Below, piece after piece: positions 6,384 through 6,964 of a stretch of DNA of 6,964 nt. The notes beneath the pieces were generated by a model. The model was not told the DNA's origin, did no database searches, and worked only from the letters and a program-made list of their open reading frames with translations. Within the stretch, counting starts at the first letter, position 1. Each line of letters starts with the position of its first letter. The position numbers and the translations under genes were made by a program. This stretch comes from Candidatus Manganitrophaceae bacterium (GTDB lineage Bacteria; Nitrospirota; Nitrospiria; SBBL01; Manganitrophaceae), in contig SCUR01000206.1 in assembly GCA_004297235.1 (NCBI GenBank), forward strand, positions 1-6,964, read 5' to 3'.

Positions 6384-6964
6384 ATGAAGTTAATTGTATC
6401 GGATCTTGATGCCGGCCGCTTGGAGGCAAAGCGGGTCCTGGTCCGGGTCGACTTCAATGTGCCGATCCGGGAAGGAGCGATACGGGAGGATTACCGTCTG
6501 CGGCGGGCGGTCCCGACGATTGAGTACCTTTCTCAACGCGGGGCGAAGGTGATCCTCGCTTCCCATCTGGGAAAGCCGAAAGGGAAACGGGTTCCCGGAC
6601 TTTCTTTAAGACCGGTCGCAGCGAGACTCGGCGAGATGCTCAAGGTCCCGGCCGTCCGATTCGTCGGCGAAACGATCGGTCCTTCGGTGACGAAAGAGAT
6701 CGACGCATTAAGGCCGGGAGAGGTCCTCTTGCTGGAGAATCTTCGATTCCATCCGGGCGAGGAGGCGAACGACCCGATTTTTTCGCAGCAGCTCGCCTCC
6801 CTGGCGGACCTTTATGTGAACGATGCCTTCGGAACGATGCACCGTAAACACGCCTCTACCTATGGGGCGGCGGAACATTTTTTAGAGCGCGTTGCGGGAT
6901 TTTTGGTCCAGAGGGAGTTGGAAGTCTTAACCCGGGTGCGCGATCACCCCGCGAGACCCTTTAC
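6384..6964 (+). CDS. pgk: phosphoglycerate kinase, N-terminal half (runs off the right edge)
   Basis: The frame is open to the end of the window and gives 193 residues of a protein normally about 390-400 long. It interconverts 1,3-bisphosphoglycerate plus ADP with 3-phosphoglycerate plus ATP in the cytoplasm, in glycolysis, gluconeogenesis or the Calvin cycle. Substrate-site motifs are plain: 'RVDFNVP' (21-27, with D23 and N25), R38, 'SHLGKPKG' (60-67, H61), 'LLLENLRFHPGEEAND', and 'VNDAFGTMHRKHAS', which carries the conserved basic residues for 3-phosphoglycerate. The common 'SHLGRPKG' arginine is lysine here, a conservative variant. ATG 6384 is supported by AAAGGAG at 6368-6374 with 9-base spacing. 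The nucleotide-binding C-terminal domain lies outside the window. There is no gapA upstream; ftsH precedes it with a 213-bp gap. Confidence 0.96.
   Translation, partial: MKLIVSDLDAGRLEAKRVLVRVDFNVPIREGAIREDYRLRRAVPTIEYLSQRGAKVILASHLGKPKGKRVPGLSLRPVAARLGEMLKVPAVRFVGETIGPSVTKEIDALRPGEVLLLENLRFHPGEEANDPIFSQQLASLADLYVNDAFGTMHRKHASTYGAAEHFLERVAGFLVQRELEVLTRVRDHPARPF

Overview
The window is an ordinary, gene-dense bacterial chromosome segment. It is GC-rich, all convincing genes are on the + strand, Shine-Dalgarno sites are good, and GC-rich coding creates long spurious antisense frames. No rRNA, tRNA, transposase, phage gene or CRISPR array is visible. The lineage cannot be fixed from sequence alone. 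A short-form glucan phosphorylase beside a UbiB/AarF-type kinase, plus an exported Met-rich protein, would suit a free-living diderm such as a Nitrospirota or deltaproteobacterial-grade organism. That is a low-confidence impression.

Layout: (1) 1-663 holds the C-terminal part of a UbiB/AarF-family (ABC1 atypical kinase) protein that runs in from the left. (2) 680-2371 is a complete short-form GT35 alpha-glucan phosphorylase, 16 bp downstream and probably co-transcribed with (1). (3) 2372-2607 is non-coding and rich in structure: a weak terminator-like hairpin, a perfect 11-bp inverted repeat, a second long imperfect hairpin, and short direct repeats linking them. It may be a dispersed intergenic repeat. 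(4) 2608-2946 encodes a small exported protein that is about 31% methionine after signal cleavage. (5) 2966-4125 is a phospholipase D-superfamily cardiolipin synthase-like gene with both HKD motifs intact. Its N-terminal beta-strand region lies in a different frame, so the gene appears broken by a one-base indel near 3111/3112. (6) 4284-6170 is a complete ftsH, a membrane AAA+ zinc protease. (7) 6171-6383 is a leader or intergenic stretch with a hairpin, a possible promoter and an inverted repeat just before the ribosome binding site. (8) 6384-6964 is the N-terminal half of phosphoglycerate kinase, running off the right end.

Functionally the window mixes central carbon metabolism (glucan phosphorolysis feeding glucose-1-phosphate towards glycolysis, and Pgk in lower glycolysis or the Calvin cycle) with envelope functions (UbiB-like kinase, exported Met-rich protein, cardiolipin synthesis, FtsH quality control). 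I see no evidence for a new multi-gene system. The points worth a second look are the Met-rich protein, the frameshifted cardiolipin synthase and the structured intergenic element at about 2417-2566.
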